DNA of 64,000 nt from Streptosporangium pseudovulgare (GTDB lineage Bacteria; Actinomycetota; Actinomycetes; Streptosporangiales; Streptosporangiaceae), in assembly GCF_014648055.1 (NCBI RefSeq), contig NZ_BMQJ01000005.1, forward strand, positions 186,001 to 250,000, read 5' to 3'. The stretch's first letter is position 1. Each line of letters opens with the position of its first letter. Positions 28,561-38,139 of the stretch are shown piece after piece. A program made the position numbers and the translations under genes. A model generated the notes under the pieces. The model was not told the DNA's origin, did not search any database, and worked only from the letters and a program-made list of their open reading frames with translations.

Positions 28561-30102
28561 ATGCGCCGATATATCGGTTATCGTGACTTCGTCGAGCGTG
28601 ACCAGCGTTCCCTGGTCGGCACGGCACTTCTCCTGACCGGCAGTCACGACCAGGCCATCCGCCTGACCCTGTGGTCCTTCCACACCGTGGGCCTCACCTG
28701 GCCGCCCACGCCATGGGAGAACCCCACCACGCACGCCCAGGTCACCCTGTACCGCCGGTTCCTCCGCAAGCCGAGCGCGGCGGGCAACACCGCCCTGGTA
28801 CGGCTCCCGCCCCGGCAGCGCGTCCTGGTCGTCGCCTGCCTGCACGACGGCCGGTCCCGCGCCGAGATGGCGGACCTCCTCGGCCTGCCCGTGGAGACCG
28901 TGGAGAAGGAGCTCGACGACGCGGTGGACACCCTGACCAAGGGTGACGTGGCGCGTCTCACCAAGCGGCTGGCCACGCAGGCGGGCGAGGCGTCGGTGCC
29001 CGACCTCACCACGCGGGCCCTGCGCGCCCTGCGGCGCCGCCGCAGCCGGGGCACCCTCCTGGCGATGGCCGCGGTCCTGGTGCCGATCGGCATGATCGCC
29101 GCCTTCGTCCTGCTGCCGCCGGGGATGGCGTGGACCTCGTCGCTGCGCGGGCACTCCGCCCCGAAGGCCGGGGAGAGCGCGGCGGCCACGCCCACCCCGC
29201 GCACCATGCGGGCGGCCCCCACGCCCGCGCCGGAGCCGTGGAAGCCGCCGCGCACCCCCCTCGCGATCCGCTACGCCGTCCCCGCGAAGTGCCCGGGCGG
29301 CGCCGTGCCGGCGGGCGGCGCGGGTGATGTCACCTGCGCCGGCTGGACGCTGGAGCTGTCCGACGCGGGCCGCTCGGAACTCGCGTCCGCCACGTGCGGG
29401 CGGCCCGGCCACTGCGAGTCCACGCTGCGCGTCGGGGACGCGGCGCAGGAGCTGGCGGGCGGCGGCGAGAAGGGCCTGCGGGTGGAGCCGGCCGTCAGCC
29501 CGGACGGCCACCGCGTGGCCTATCTCAGCGCCGCCGAGCGCAGGTACGTCGCCCACGACCTGCGGACCGGGGTCAAGCGGTACCTGTCCCCGGTGCTGGC
29601 GCCCTCCGACGTCGCGGCGGGCACCCGGGTGAGCGTCTCGGCGGACGGCCGCCGGTTCATCGTGGAGCTGGGCGGGCGGCGGCTGCGGACCGACTTCGCG
29701 ACCGGGAGGTCCACGTCCCTGCCGGACGGGCGGCGGGCGGCCACCGTCCAGGCGGCCGGGTGGCTCCGGCAGAACTACCGCGTCTGGTGCGACTCCCCCA
29801 ACGGCCGGCACTCGGCGGCGGTGAAGGCCGCCGGGGAGCGGGCGGGCGCCGGGGACCTGCACATCATCGACGCCGGGTCGCGGCAGGTGGTCAGGCGTCT
29901 GCCGCTGCCCGCCGCGAAGCGGCCGGCCGAGCCCGAGGTCGTCGGCTGGCTGGGCACCCGGGAGGTCGTCGTCAGGCTGAAGGAGAAGGACGGCGGCCGG
30001 ACGGCCTTCTACCGGGTGGACGCCGTCACCGGCCGGACCCGGCCGGTGGAGGGCCTCCCCGACGGGGAACCCATCGTGTTCGGCGCCCTGACGGCCTCCT
30101 GA
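28561..30102 (+). CDS. Sigma-like HTH / transmembrane / beta-propeller fusion protein
   Basis: A 513-residue protein. Residues 1-130 resemble SigE-family ECF sigma factors: FVERDQRSLVGTALLLTGSH (region 2 start, but short) and LPPRQRVLVVACLHDGRSRA with MADLLGLPVETVEKEL (region 4 helix-turn-helix). A single transmembrane helix (about 164-186) and Ala/Pro-rich spacer follow, then an extracytoplasmic domain with propeller-like blades (AVSPDGHRVAYLSAAER, RVSVSADGRRFIVELGG, DLHIIDAGSRQVVRRLPL). Region 2 lacks the usual aromatic -10-melting stretch, so it may be a membrane-tethered DNA-binding sensor rather than an active sigma factor. Start at 28561 fits the sigma N-terminus; 28492 is possible. Confidence 0.75.
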   Translation: MRRYIGYRDFVERDQRSLVGTALLLTGSHDQAIRLTLWSFHTVGLTWPPTPWENPTTHAQVTLYRRFLRKPSAAGNTALVRLPPRQRVLVVACLHDGRSRAEMADLLGLPVETVEKELDDAVDTLTKGDVARLTKRLATQAGEASVPDLTTRALRALRRRRSRGTLLAMAAVLVPIGMIAAFVLLPPGMAWTSSLRGHSAPKAGESAAATPTPRTMRAAPTPAPEPWKPPRTPLAIRYAVPAKCPGGAVPAGGAGDVTCAGWTLELSDAGRSELASATCGRPGHCESTLRVGDAAQELAGGGEKGLRVEPAVSPDGHRVAYLSAAERRYVAHDLRTGVKRYLSPVLAPSDVAAGTRVSVSADGRRFIVELGGRRLRTDFATGRSTSLPDGRRAATVQAAGWLRQNYRVWCDSPNGRHSAAVKAAGERAGAGDLHIIDAGSRQVVRRLPLPAAKRPAEPEVVGWLGTREVVVRLKEKDGGRTAFYRVDAVTGRTRPVEGLPDGEPIVFGALTAS

Positions 30103-30255
30103 CGGCCTCCTGGGCGTTCCCCGGGCGCCCTTTCCGGGCATCCGCCGTCCGGGAGCCGACCGGGGCTCTGGAAGGCCACGGGGACCGGAACCGCCGGGGG
30201 TTCGGGTCCGGAACTCCGGAAGGCCCGGGACGGGACTCCGGGCCGGGGACGCAGA

Positions 30256-30281
30256 AGGGCCGCCCCGCGGGGGGCGGCCCT
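30256..30281. terminator. Terminator between convergent genes
   Basis: AGGGCCGCCCC (30256-30266) and its perfect complement (30271-30281) around a GCGG loop, between the sigma-like gene (ends 30102) and icd (ends 30362). Confidence 0.8.
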
Positions 30282-30361
30282 CTCCGTGGTTCCGCGCCCC
30301 TCCGCATCCGGGAAGGGCGCTGGACGGATCCCGACGGACCCTGACGGATCCCGACGCGTCC

Positions 30362-31579
30362 TTAAACGGCCATCTTCTTCTTGAGGTTCTCGTCCAGGGC
30401 CGCCAGGAAGTCCTGGGTGGTCAGCCACTGGGCGTCGCCGCCGACGAGGAGGGCGAGGTCCTTGGTCATCTGGCCGCCCTCGACGGTCTCGATGCAGACC
30501 TGCTCCAGCTTCTCGGCGAACTCGATGACCGCGGGGGTGTTGTCGAGCTTGCCGCGGTGGGCCAGACCCCGGGTCCACGCGAAGATCGAGGCGATCGGGT
30601 TCGTGGAGGTGGGCTTGCCCTGCTGGTGCTGGCGGTAGTGGCGGGTCACGGTGCCGTGGGCCGCCTCGGCCTCGACGGTACGGCCGTCGGGGGTCATCAG
30701 CACCGACGTCATCAGGCCCAGCGAGCCGAAGCCCTGCGCGACGGTGTCGGACTGGACGTCGCCGTCGTAGTTCTTGCAGGCCCAGACGTAGCCGCCCTCC
30801 CACTTGAGCGCCGACGCGACCATGTCGTCGATCAGGCGGTGCTCGTAGGTCAGGCCGGCGGCCTCGAAGTCGGCCTTGAACTCGGTCTCGAAGACCTCGG
30901 CGAAGATGTCCTTGAAGCGGCCGTCGTAGGCCTTCATGATGGTGTTCTTCGTCGACAGGTAGACCGGGTAGTTGCGGGACAGGCCGTACCGCATGGAGGC
31001 GCGGGCGAAGTCGCGGATCGACTCGTCCAGGTTGTACATCGCCATCGCGACGCCGGGGCCGGGGAAGTCGTACACGTCCAGCTCGATCGGCTCCGAGCCG
31101 TCCTTCGGCGTGAAGGTGAGGGTCAGCGTGCCCTCGCCCGGGACCTTCAGGTCGGTGGCGCGGTACTGGTCGCCGAACGCGTGACGGCCGACGACGATCG
31201 GCTTGGTCCAGCCGGGGACGAGCCTCGGCACGTTGGACATGATGATGGGCTCGCGGAAGATGACTCCGCCGAGGATGTTGCGGATGGTCCCGTTCGGGGA
31301 CTTCCACATCTTCTTCAGGCCGAACTCCTCGACCCGGGCCTCGTCCGGCGTGATGGTGGCGCACTTGACGCCGACGCCGTACTGCTTGATCGCGTTCGCC
31401 GCGTCGATCGTCACCTGGTCGTCGGTGGCGTCGCGGTGCTCGATCCCGAGGTCGTAGTACTTCAGGTCGACGTCGAGGTAGGGAAGGATCAGCTGGTCCT
31501 TGATGAACTGCCAGATGATCCGGGTCATCTCGTCGCCGTCAAGCTCGACGACCGGACCCTCTACCTTGATCTTGGGCAT
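30362..31579 (-). CDS. icd: NADP-dependent isocitrate dehydrogenase
   Basis: A 405-residue TCA-cycle enzyme making 2-oxoglutarate and NADPH. It is the homodimeric, eukaryote-like type: [20 protein letters not shown] at the N-terminus, [20 protein letters not shown] and [12 protein letters not shown] (isocitrate-binding Ser/Asn/Arg), and [20 protein letters not shown] (metal Asp). The ATG is preceded by GGGGAACC. It is transcribed alone, with a 129-base gap from the DUF3017 gene upstream. Confidence 0.96.
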   Translation of the reverse strand: MPKIKVEGPVVELDGDEMTRIIWQFIKDQLILPYLDVDLKYYDLGIEHRDATDDQVTIDAANAIKQYGVGVKCATITPDEARVEEFGLKKMWKSPNGTIRNILGGVIFREPIIMSNVPRLVPGWTKPIVVGRHAFGDQYRATDLKVPGEGTLTLTFTPKDGSEPIELDVYDFPGPGVAMAMYNLDESIRDFARASMRYGLSRNYPVYLSTKNTIMKAYDGRFKDIFAEVFETEFKADFEAAGLTYEHRLIDDMVASALKWEGGYVWACKNYDGDVQSDTVAQGFGSLGLMTSVLMTPDGRTVEAEAAHGTVTRHYRQHQQGKPTSTNPIASIFAWTRGLAHRGKLDNTPAVIEFAEKLEQVCIETVEGGQMTKDLALLVGGDAQWLTTQDFLAALDENLKKKMAV

Positions 31580-31708
31580 GCGTGTGGTTCCCCTTCTGAA
31601 CTGATCACGGGCCAGAAGTCCTTTTGAGGCTCACTGGCCGTTGAGGCTATCGGACGGGCGGGAACGCCCCGCGTTCCGCCCATCGCTCGGGCACCGCCGC
31701 TTCCGCGC

Positions 31709-31993
31709 TCATCGCGAGGTGAGCTCCGTCCAGGCGAGCGCCACGGCGCCGCCCATCAGGGCGACGCCGAAGACGGCGAGGGTGAGGGTGTCGGTCGCCC
31801 TGCGGCGCACGGCCAGGAGGCCGCCGCCACCCGAGAGCCGGACGAGGGCGGCCAGCACCATGATCACGCCGAGGGCGAACCCGCCCCATCGGGGGTCGCC
31901 GACCACGGCCGTGGACGCCACGGCCAGGACTGCGCCCAGCAGGACGATCGGGTAGGCCCCCCACCGCTCCTGCCGCGGTCTGCTTCGGCTCAT
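31709..31993 (-). CDS. DUF3017 small membrane protein
   Basis: Ninety-four residues with three hydrophobic helices (PIVLLGAVLAVASTAVV, GGFALGVIMVLAALVRL, LTLAVFGVALMGGAVAL) and a basic N-terminus, matching DUF3017. In many actinomycetes this gene sits beside folD; here it follows the citrate synthase gene. Its ATG overlaps the stop of a 24-codon frame, suggesting coupled translation. Function unknown. Confidence 0.8.
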   Translation of the reverse strand: MSRSRPRQERWGAYPIVLLGAVLAVASTAVVGDPRWGGFALGVIMVLAALVRLSGGGGLLAVRRRATDTLTLAVFGVALMGGAVALAWTELTSR

Positions 31994-32072
31994 CGCTCGC
32001 CCCCGTGGCCGCCGCCCTGTCCGGGGGCGGCCGGTTCGTTCGTCGTCACGTGCGTCCGGCTCATCGCTCGCC
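31986..32072. repeat. 16-base direct repeat at both gene junctions
   Basis: CGGCTCATCGCTCGCC occurs at 31986-32001 and again, exactly, at 32057-32072, 71 bases apart. Each copy contains a minus-strand stop/start overlap. Confidence 0.9.
31990..32064 (-). CDS. Possible 24-codon coupled minigene
   Basis: An ATG (32064-32062) overlaps the citrate synthase stop and a TGA (31992-31990) overlaps the DUF3017 ATG, bridging the two genes with a 24-residue frame (MSRTHVTTNEPAAP...). Both junctions are copies of the same 16 bases (see the repeat entry), so it may be a by-product of a small duplication that keeps ribosomes coupled rather than a functional peptide. Confidence 0.3.
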   Translation of the reverse strand: MSRTHVTTNEPAAPGQGGGHGGER

Positions 32073-33182
32073 TATCGGCTTCCACTTCTGGTCGCGCTCG
32101 CCGACGTACTCGCTGTCGGGGCGGATGAGACGGTTGTCGGAGTGCTGCTCGATGACGTGCGCCGTCCATCCCGACATGCGGCTGACCGAGAAGACCGGGG
32201 TGAACAGGTCGGTCGGTATGCCAAGGTAGTGGTAGACGGTGGCGGCGTAGAAATCGACGTTGGGATAGAGGCCCTTCGTCTCGAAGACGACCTCCTCCAT
32301 CTCCTTCGACATGCGGTGGAGGGTGTCGTCGCCGGACGCCTCCGCCAGCTCCCGCGACATCCGGCGCAGGTGCGTGGCGCGGGGGTCCTCGGTCTTGTAG
32401 ACCCGGTGCCCGAAGCCCATGATCTTCTCGCCCGCGGCGAGCCTCTCCCGTACGGCCCGCGCGACCCCGGACGGGTCGACGGCCTGGAGGGTGCGCATGA
32501 CCTGCTCGTTGGCGCCGCCGTGCAGCGGGCCCTTGAGGGTGCCGATGGCCGCCACGATGGCGGAGTGCATGTCCGACAGGGTCGCGGCGCAGACGCGGGC
32601 GGCGAACGTCGAGGCGTTCATCGTGTGGTCGGCGTGCAGCACCAGGCAGGTGTCGAAGATCTCCACCGCGCGCCGGTCGGGGACGCGGCCGGTGATCTGC
32701 AGCAGGAAGTTGGCCGCGATCCCCAGCTCGGGGTCGGGCTCGGGGAGGTCGGCGCCCGTCCTTTCGGCGTGGTAGCGGGCCACCAGCACCGGCTGCTGCG
32801 CGGTCAGCCGGGCCGCCTTGCGCAGGTTGGCCTCGGGGGCGTTGGAGTCCTTGTCGGGGTCGTCGCCGCCGGCCAGCGAGACCAGCGTGCGCAGCGCCTC
32901 CATTGGCGACTGGCGCCCGGCGACCCGCGGGAGGCACGACTCGGCGAGTTCGCCCAGGCTCCGGCTCCCGGCGAGCTCCGCACCGTAGGCCGCGAGCTCC
33001 CCGGCGTTCGGGAGCCTGCCGTACTGCAGCAGATGGGCGGTCTCTTCGAAGGTGGTGCGGCCGGCCAGGTCGTGGATGTCGTAGCCACGGTAGAAGAGGC
33101 GACCGGCCTGACCGTCGATGTCACTGATCGCCGTGGAGGCGGCCACGACATCGGCGAGGCCTTTGGTGGGCTTGTCCGCCAT
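32061..33182 (-). CDS. Citrate synthase family protein
   Basis: A 373-residue enzyme condensing oxaloacetate with acetyl-CoA (or propionyl-CoA in the methylcitrate branch). Active-site elements: CLVLHADHTMNASTF and GPLHGGANE (catalytic His), GFGHRVYKTEDPR (His/Arg) and PNVDFYAATVYHYLGI (catalytic Asp). The length is that of the short, type I bacterial enzymes; 2-methylcitrate synthases look very similar, so the acyl donor is not certain. GGAGG precedes the ATG. Divergent from the FHA gene and probably cotranscribed with DUF3017. Confidence 0.9.
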   Translation of the reverse strand: MADKPTKGLADVVAASTAISDIDGQAGRLFYRGYDIHDLAGRTTFEETAHLLQYGRLPNAGELAAYGAELAGSRSLGELAESCLPRVAGRQSPMEALRTLVSLAGGDDPDKDSNAPEANLRKAARLTAQQPVLVARYHAERTGADLPEPDPELGIAANFLLQITGRVPDRRAVEIFDTCLVLHADHTMNASTFAARVCAATLSDMHSAIVAAIGTLKGPLHGGANEQVMRTLQAVDPSGVARAVRERLAAGEKIMGFGHRVYKTEDPRATHLRRMSRELAEASGDDTLHRMSKEMEEVVFETKGLYPNVDFYAATVYHYLGIPTDLFTPVFSVSRMSGWTAHVIEQHSDNRLIRPDSEYVGERDQKWKPIGER

Positions 33183-33362
33183 AAGTGTTTCCTCCGCTTA
33201 TCTTGTACGGAGTCTACCTGTGAGCAGGGGAAACCCTCTCAGGAGGGCAAGACGAATTCCAAAGCCGATTCTCCTTCTGGCAAAGGAGATTCCCCATCAC
33301 CTCGTCTGGGTAAGCCGAGGCTGTAGGAATAGTTACGGCGGGCTACCTGGGGAGGAACTGCC

Positions 33363-34016
33363 GTGGAGGGGCCGTTCATACGCATCGAGGACACAGGCGA
33401 GGTGGTCCCGTTGCGCCCCGAGATCACGACCATCGGACGTGGCCGGGGAGTAGACATCCGGCTCACCGATCCGAGCGTGTCCCGGCTGCACGCGGAATTC
33501 GTCCGGCGCGGACCCTACCTGTACGTCGTTGACCTGGGCCTGTCCCGCAACGGCACGCGGGTGAACGGCAGGCCGATCGCCCGGAGGGTCCTCGACGACG
33601 GCGACGTCGTCTCCTTCGGCGCCGCGCGCGGCCGGATCGGCGGGGTCCCGCGCGAGGACTTCGTCCCGGAGGTCGAGCTCCGCAGGGCCGCGGCCCCGGA
33701 GCTGACCAGGCGGGAGGTCGACGTGCTGACGTCGCTGTGCCGTCCGGCGCTCTCCGACGAGGCGTTCGTCGCGCCGGCCACCGCGCGGGAGATCGCCGAC
33801 GACCTGGTGGTGACGGAGGCGGCGGTCAAGCAGCACCTCCTGCGCCTCTACCAGAAGTTCCGCATCCCGGAGGGGACCAACCGGCGCACCAGGCTGGCCA
33901 ACGAGGTCGTCGCCCTGGGGCTGGTCAGGCCGACCCCCGTGGTGCCGCCCCAGCGTTCGGGCGGCGCGGCGGAGTCGCAGGCCGCGGGCACCCCCGGCGG
34001 GCGCCGCGCGTCCTGA
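33363..34016 (+). CDS. FHA-domain protein with C-terminal helix-turn-helix
   Basis: A 217-residue protein. Residues 8-90 are a forkhead-associated phosphothreonine-binding domain (TTIGRGRGVDIRLTDPSVSR, LHAEF, DLGLSRNGTRVNGRPI, DGDVVSFG). Residues 115-190 look like a winged or LuxR-type DNA-binding region (ELTRREVDVLTSLCRPAL, then REIADDLVVTEAAVKQHLLR). This suggests a regulator recruited by phosphothreonine, a natural target of Ser/Thr kinases such as the one at 25894. GTG start with GGGGAGGA six bases before. Confidence 0.88.
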   Translation: MEGPFIRIEDTGEVVPLRPEITTIGRGRGVDIRLTDPSVSRLHAEFVRRGPYLYVVDLGLSRNGTRVNGRPIARRVLDDGDVVSFGAARGRIGGVPREDFVPEVELRRAAAPELTRREVDVLTSLCRPALSDEAFVAPATAREIADDLVVTEAAVKQHLLRLYQKFRIPEGTNRRTRLANEVVALGLVRPTPVVPPQRSGGAAESQAAGTPGGRRAS

Positions 34017-34023
34017 GCCCGGC

Positions 34024-34881
34024 TCAGCCCGCGGCGGCCTGCTTCTCGGCCGCCTCGACCACGTTGCTGAGCAGCAGGGCCCGGGTCATCGGCCCCACCC
34101 CGCCGGGGTTGGGGGTGAGGAAGCCCGCGACGTCGGCGACGCCGGGGGCGACGTCACCGGCGATCTTCCCCTCGACGCGGGAGACGCCGACGTCGAGCAC
34201 GGCGGCGCCGGGCTTGACCATGTCGGCGGTGATCAGGTGCGGCACGCCCGCCGCGGCGACGACGATGTCGGCGCGCCGGGTGTGGGCCGCCAGGTCCTGG
34301 GTGCCGGTGTGGCAGAGGGTGACGGTGGCGTTCTCCGTCCGGCGGGTCAGCAGCAGGCCGAGTGAGCGGCCCACGGTGATGCCGCGGCCGACCACCACCA
34401 CCTCGGCGCCCTTGGTCGGCACGCCGTACTCCTGCAGGAGCAGGACGATGCCGTGCGGGGTGCACGGCAGCGGCGCGTCCACCGTGTGGACCAGGCGGCC
34501 GAGGTTGATCGGGTGCAGGCCGTCGGCGTCCTTGGCCGGGTCCATCCGCTCGATCAGCGCCATGGTGTCGAGGTGGCGCGGCAGCGGAAGCTGGACGATG
34601 TAGCCGGTGCACTCCGGGGAGGCGTTGAGCTCGTCGACGACGGCCTCGACCTCGGCCTGCGTGGCGGTCGCCGGCAGGTCCCTGCGGATGGAGGCGATGC
34701 CGACCTCGGCGCAGTCGCGGTGCTTGCCCGCGACGTAGATCTGGCTGCCCGGGTCGTCGCCGACGAGGACCGTGCCGAGACCGGGGACGACGCCCCGCTC
34801 CCGCAGCGCGGCCACCCGCCGCGCGAGGTCCGCCTTGATCTTCGCCGCCGTGGCCTTGCCGTCCATAGTCCGCGCGCTCAT
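34024..34881 (-). CDS. folD: Methylenetetrahydrofolate dehydrogenase/cyclohydrolase
   Basis: A 285-residue bifunctional enzyme of one-carbon metabolism (5,10-methylene-THF to 10-formyl-THF with NADP). Landmarks: the active-site Lys/Tyr region [41 protein letters not shown] and the cofactor loop [16 protein letters not shown], then [15 protein letters not shown]. It supplies formyl groups to PurN and PurH encoded just upstream on the same strand. Start at ATG 34881 ([10 protein letters not shown]); the second ATG at 34866 is an alternative. Confidence 0.96.
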   Translation of the reverse strand: MSARTMDGKATAAKIKADLARRVAALRERGVVPGLGTVLVGDDPGSQIYVAGKHRDCAEVGIASIRRDLPATATQAEVEAVVDELNASPECTGYIVQLPLPRHLDTMALIERMDPAKDADGLHPINLGRLVHTVDAPLPCTPHGIVLLLQEYGVPTKGAEVVVVGRGITVGRSLGLLLTRRTENATVTLCHTGTQDLAAHTRRADIVVAAAGVPHLITADMVKPGAAVLDVGVSRVEGKIAGDVAPGVADVAGFLTPNPGGVGPMTRALLLSNVVEAAEKQAAAG

Positions 34882-34924
34882 GGGCCCCATCCTTCCACGA
34901 GGCGGCCCGCGGCCCGCTCCCGCC

Positions 34925-35107
34925 TCAGGTGAGGTCGTCGGCCGCCCGCTCCCGGCGCTCGATGATCCGGCGGGTGAAGGGGATGACCTCCACGATCTTC
35001 GCGCCCAGGTACGCGGCACCGGCGGCGACGATCAGCAGGAGCCAGGGGCTCTGCCAGAGTCCGCTCATGATCACAAAAGCGTTCAGGATGACGGCAAGCA
35101 GCGACAT
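34925..35107 (-). CDS. 60-residue two-helix membrane protein
   Basis: Sixty residues, [18 protein letters not shown] then a second helix [18 protein letters not shown], a basic segment ([15 protein letters not shown]) and the stop. GGAGA six bases before the ATG is a good ribosome site, which together with the two clean helices supports it as a real gene. It lies 43 bases before folD on the same strand and may be cotranscribed. No family recognised. Confidence 0.65.
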   Translation of the reverse strand: MSLLAVILNAFVIMSGLWQSPWLLLIVAAGAAYLGAKIVEVIPFTRRIIERRERAADDLT

Positions 35108-35288
35108 GAGCGATCTCCACGCGCAGGCGACACGAATCGCTTCACATTAGCCGCGCCCTAAACCTGTTTTGACCAGAAGTTTCTGTCTTCTTGGCCACTT
35201 CCTTGTCTCCGGTGCGCGGCCGCCCCAACCGCGACGCCCGCGCACGGACACCGCACGGGCACCGCGTGAGCATCGCACGAGCACCGTA

Positions 35289-35357
35289 GGGGCGGCGTCC
35301 GGACGCCGCCCCGACGCGCCGTACGGCCCGCGGGCGGAACACGGGGCCGTACGGCGC
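35289..35357 (-). terminator. Two strong hairpins downstream of purH
   Basis: A perfect 24-base palindrome (35289-35312, half GGGGCGGCGTCC) and a hairpin with 14-base arms (GCGCCGTACGGCCC at 35316-35329, complement at 35344-35357) stand 15 to 83 bases beyond the purH stop and should end that transcript before the 60-residue membrane protein. Confidence 0.75.
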
Positions 35358-35371
35358 GGCGGGCGGAGACG

Positions 35372-36916
35372 TCAGTGGAAGAAGTGACGGGTCCCGGTGA
35401 AGTAGAGGGTGACCCCGGCGGCCTGGGCCGCGGCGATCACCTCGTCGTCCCTGATCGACCCGCCGGGCTCCACGATGGCCCGCACCCCGGCCTCGATGAG
35501 CACCGCGGGGCCGTCCGCGAACGGGAAGAACGCGTCGGAGGCCGCCACCGAGCCGCGGGCCCGGTCGCCGGCCCGGGTCACGGCGAGCTGCGCCGAGTCC
35601 ACCCGGTTGACCTGGCCCATGCCAACGCCGACGCTGGCGCCGTCCGCGGCGAGCAGGATCGCGTTGGACTTCACCGATCGGCACGCCTTCCAGGCGAAGG
35701 CCAGGTCGGCGAGGACCTCCGGGGAGGCCGCGGGGCCGGCCTTCAGCTCCCAGGCGGCGGGGTCGTCGCCGGGGGCGTCCACCCGGTCGGCGGTCTGCAC
35801 CAGCAGGCCGCCGTCGATCCGGCGGAACTCCGTACGGTTGCCCGGCCCCTCCGGGCAGGCGAGCAGCCGGATGTTCTTCTTGCGGGTGAGCGTCTCCAGC
35901 GCCCCGGCGCTGAACGACGGCGCGACCACGACCTCGGTGAACACCTCGGCGATCTGCCCGGCCAGCTCCTCGGTGACCTCGCCGTTGACCGCGATCACGC
36001 CGCCGTAGGCGGAGACCGGGTCGCAGGCGTGGGCCTTGCGGTGCGCCTCGGCGACGTCGGCGCCGACCGCGATGCCGCAGGGGTTCTGGTGCTTGATGAT
36101 CGCCACGGCGGGCTCGGCGAAGTCCCAGGCCGCCCGCCACGCGGCGTCGGCGTCGAGGTAGTTGTTGTAGGACATCTCCTTGCCGTGCAGCTGCTCGGCG
36201 TTGGCCAGGCCGTCCCGCCCGCCGGAGTACAGCGCCGCGCCCTGGTGCGGGTTCTCGCCGTAGCGCAGCGGCGTCCTGAGCCTCCAGGCGGCGCCCATGT
36301 AGCGCGGCCAGGCGCCCTCCTCCGCCGCGTACACGTCGGAGAACCAGGAGGCGACCGCGGTGTCGTAGGCGGCGGTGTGGGCGTAGGCGGCCGCGGCGAG
36401 CCGGCGGCGCTCGGTCACGGTGAAGCCCCCCTCGGCCACCGCGGCGAGCACGTCGCCGTAGGCGCCCGGATCGACCACGACGGCGACGGTGCCGTGGTTC
36501 TTGGCCGCGGCGCGGATCATCGCGGGGCCGCCGATGTCGATCTGCTCCACGCACTCGGCGTCGGACGCGCCGGAGGCGACCGTCTCCTGGAACGGGTAGA
36601 GGTTGACCACCACCAGCTGGAACGGCTCGATCTCCAGCTCCTCCAGCTGCTTGACGTGGGCCGGGTTGCCGCCGTCGGCCAGCAGGCCCGCGTGCACGCG
36701 CGGGTGGAGGGTCTTGACGCGGCCGTCGAGGCACTCGGGGAAGCCGGTCAGCGTCTCGACCGGGGTGACGGGAACACCGAACGAGGCGATCCTGGTGGCG
36801 GTGCCGCCGGTGGAGACGATCTCCACCCCCGCGGCGTCCAGCCCCCGAGCCAGCTCCTCCAGCCCGCTCTTGTCATAAACGGCGATCAACGCGCGCCGGA
36901 TGGCGATGCGGCTCAC
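35372..36916 (-). CDS. purH: Bifunctional AICAR transformylase/IMP cyclohydrolase
   Basis: A 514-residue enzyme for the last two steps of IMP synthesis. The N-terminal IMP cyclohydrolase (MGS-like fold) has [20 protein letters not shown] and [12 protein letters not shown]; the C-terminal transformylase has [15 protein letters not shown], the catalytic [12 protein letters not shown] and [11 protein letters not shown]. It starts at a GTG with AGGAGG eight bases before; the in-frame stretch upstream (Pro/Glu/Asp-rich) is not part of it. Downstream of purN with an 82-base gap, probably one operon using 10-formyl-THF from FolD. Confidence 0.96.
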   Translation of the reverse strand: MSRIAIRRALIAVYDKSGLEELARGLDAAGVEIVSTGGTATRIASFGVPVTPVETLTGFPECLDGRVKTLHPRVHAGLLADGGNPAHVKQLEELEIEPFQLVVVNLYPFQETVASGASDAECVEQIDIGGPAMIRAAAKNHGTVAVVVDPGAYGDVLAAVAEGGFTVTERRRLAAAAYAHTAAYDTAVASWFSDVYAAEEGAWPRYMGAAWRLRTPLRYGENPHQGAALYSGGRDGLANAEQLHGKEMSYNNYLDADAAWRAAWDFAEPAVAIIKHQNPCGIAVGADVAEAHRKAHACDPVSAYGGVIAVNGEVTEELAGQIAEVFTEVVVAPSFSAGALETLTRKKNIRLLACPEGPGNRTEFRRIDGGLLVQTADRVDAPGDDPAAWELKAGPAASPEVLADLAFAWKACRSVKSNAILLAADGASVGVGMGQVNRVDSAQLAVTRAGDRARGSVAASDAFFPFADGPAVLIEAGVRAIVEPGGSIRDDEVIAAAQAAGVTLYFTGTRHFFH

Positions 36917-36998
36917 TTCCTGGTCCTCCTGATCGATTCCGGTCTTGTCCGGGGCGCCCGGCTCATGTGCCGGGTCGTCCTCTTCCGGCGCGCCCGGC

Positions 36999-37619
36999 TC
37001 ACCGGCCGGCACGTCCGAAGCGAAAGTTCCTGCCGGTGACGGTCCAGCCCTCGCGGGCCATCCGGCCGACGACGCCGACGAGCAGGCCGCGCTCGACGGT
37101 CTTGATGCGCTCGTGCAGGGCCGCCTCGTCGTCGTCGTCCAGCACGGGCACGGCCTCCTGGGCGATGATCGGCCCGGTGTCGACGCCGGCGTCGGCGAGC
37201 ATCACGGTGCAGCCGGTGACCCGCACGCCGTACGCCAGGGCGTCGCGGACGCCGTGCGCGCCCGGGAAGGCCGGCAGCAGGGCGGGGTGGGTGTTGAGCA
37301 CGGGGAAGGCCGAGAGCGTCGGCGTGCCGAGGATCTTCATGAACCCCGCGCAGACCACGAGATCGGGACGGTGGCCGGCGATCCGGCCGGCGAGGGCGCG
37401 GTCCCAGTCGTCGCGCGCGGGGTGATCGGCCAGTCTCTCGACGAAGGTCGGGACGCCCGCCCGCTCCGCGCGGGCCAGCCCCTCGATCCCGTCGCGGTCG
37501 GCGCCCACGGCGACGACCTCGGCGCCGTACGCCGGATCGGCCGCGGCGTCCAGAAGGGCCTGTAGGTTGGTTCCAGAACCGGACACGAGAACCACAAGCC
37601 GAACGGCCTGGGATGACAC
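36999..37619 (-). CDS. purN: Phosphoribosylglycinamide formyltransferase
   Basis: A 206-residue enzyme transferring a formyl group from 10-formyl-THF to GAR in purine synthesis. [19 protein letters not shown] is the phosphate loop; catalytic Asn, His and Asp lie in [14 protein letters not shown] and [17 protein letters not shown]. The GTG at 37619 with GGAG seven bases upstream is the best start; another GTG six bases earlier is possible. It heads the purN-purH pair. Confidence 0.95.
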   Translation of the reverse strand: MSSQAVRLVVLVSGSGTNLQALLDAAADPAYGAEVVAVGADRDGIEGLARAERAGVPTFVERLADHPARDDWDRALAGRIAGHRPDLVVCAGFMKILGTPTLSAFPVLNTHPALLPAFPGAHGVRDALAYGVRVTGCTVMLADAGVDTGPIIAQEAVPVLDDDDEAALHERIKTVERGLLVGVVGRMAREGWTVTGRNFRFGRAGR

Positions 37620-37698
37620 CGACACACTCCATTCGGACGGGGATTCACGCCGCTGCAAGGGTATCTGCCTGTCCGCAGCCGCTATGCAAGGAGGTCAG

Positions 37699-38109
37699 GT
37701 GACGACACCGGTCAAGGCACGTCCGACGGAGGGGGCGGGACGGCGGGCACTCTGGCTCGCCGTCGCCGCGGTGATCCTGACGATTCTGCTCCCCCTCGCG
37801 GGAATCGTCATGTCGGCCATCGCCCTCGTGGTCTCGATCCGCGCGGTCCGGACCCTCCGTTCGGAGACCAGGCCCACGGGCACCGGCGTGACCGGAGTGG
37901 TCGTGTCGGCCCTGGCGCTGCTGCTGGCGCTGGCGCTGGCGGCCACGCAGTTCTACTTCCGCGACGAGCTGGCCGCCTACACCGACTGCCGCACGGGCGC
38001 GGGCACCGTCGCCGCGCAGAACGAGTGCGTGCAGCGCCTGGAGCGGGCGATGGAGAAGAAGCTCCCGTTCGTCCAGCCCGGCGAGCTTCACCTGCCGATC
38101 GCCCCCTGA
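37699..38109 (+). CDS. Small membrane protein with two helices
   Basis: A 136-residue protein with hydrophobic segments LWLAVAAVILTILLPLAGIV plus the adjoining AIALVVSI, and VVVSALALLLALALAATQF, followed by an extracytoplasmic tail with two cysteines (DCRTG, NECVQ) that may pair. The GTG start has AAGGAGG just upstream; an ATG at 37684 contains that ribosome site within its frame and is less likely. DUF4190-like in layout. Divergent from purN. Confidence 0.7.
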   Translation: MTTPVKARPTEGAGRRALWLAVAAVILTILLPLAGIVMSAIALVVSIRAVRTLRSETRPTGTGVTGVVVSALALLLALALAATQFYFRDELAAYTDCRTGAGTVAAQNECVQRLERAMEKKLPFVQPGELHLPIAP

Positions 38110-38139
38110 CCCGGCCGCCGGCCCCGGTCCGCGTCGTCC

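Noticed and set aside
34024..35019. A 331-residue FolD
   Set aside because: The extra residues overlap the 60-residue membrane-protein gene and are not part of the FolD fold.
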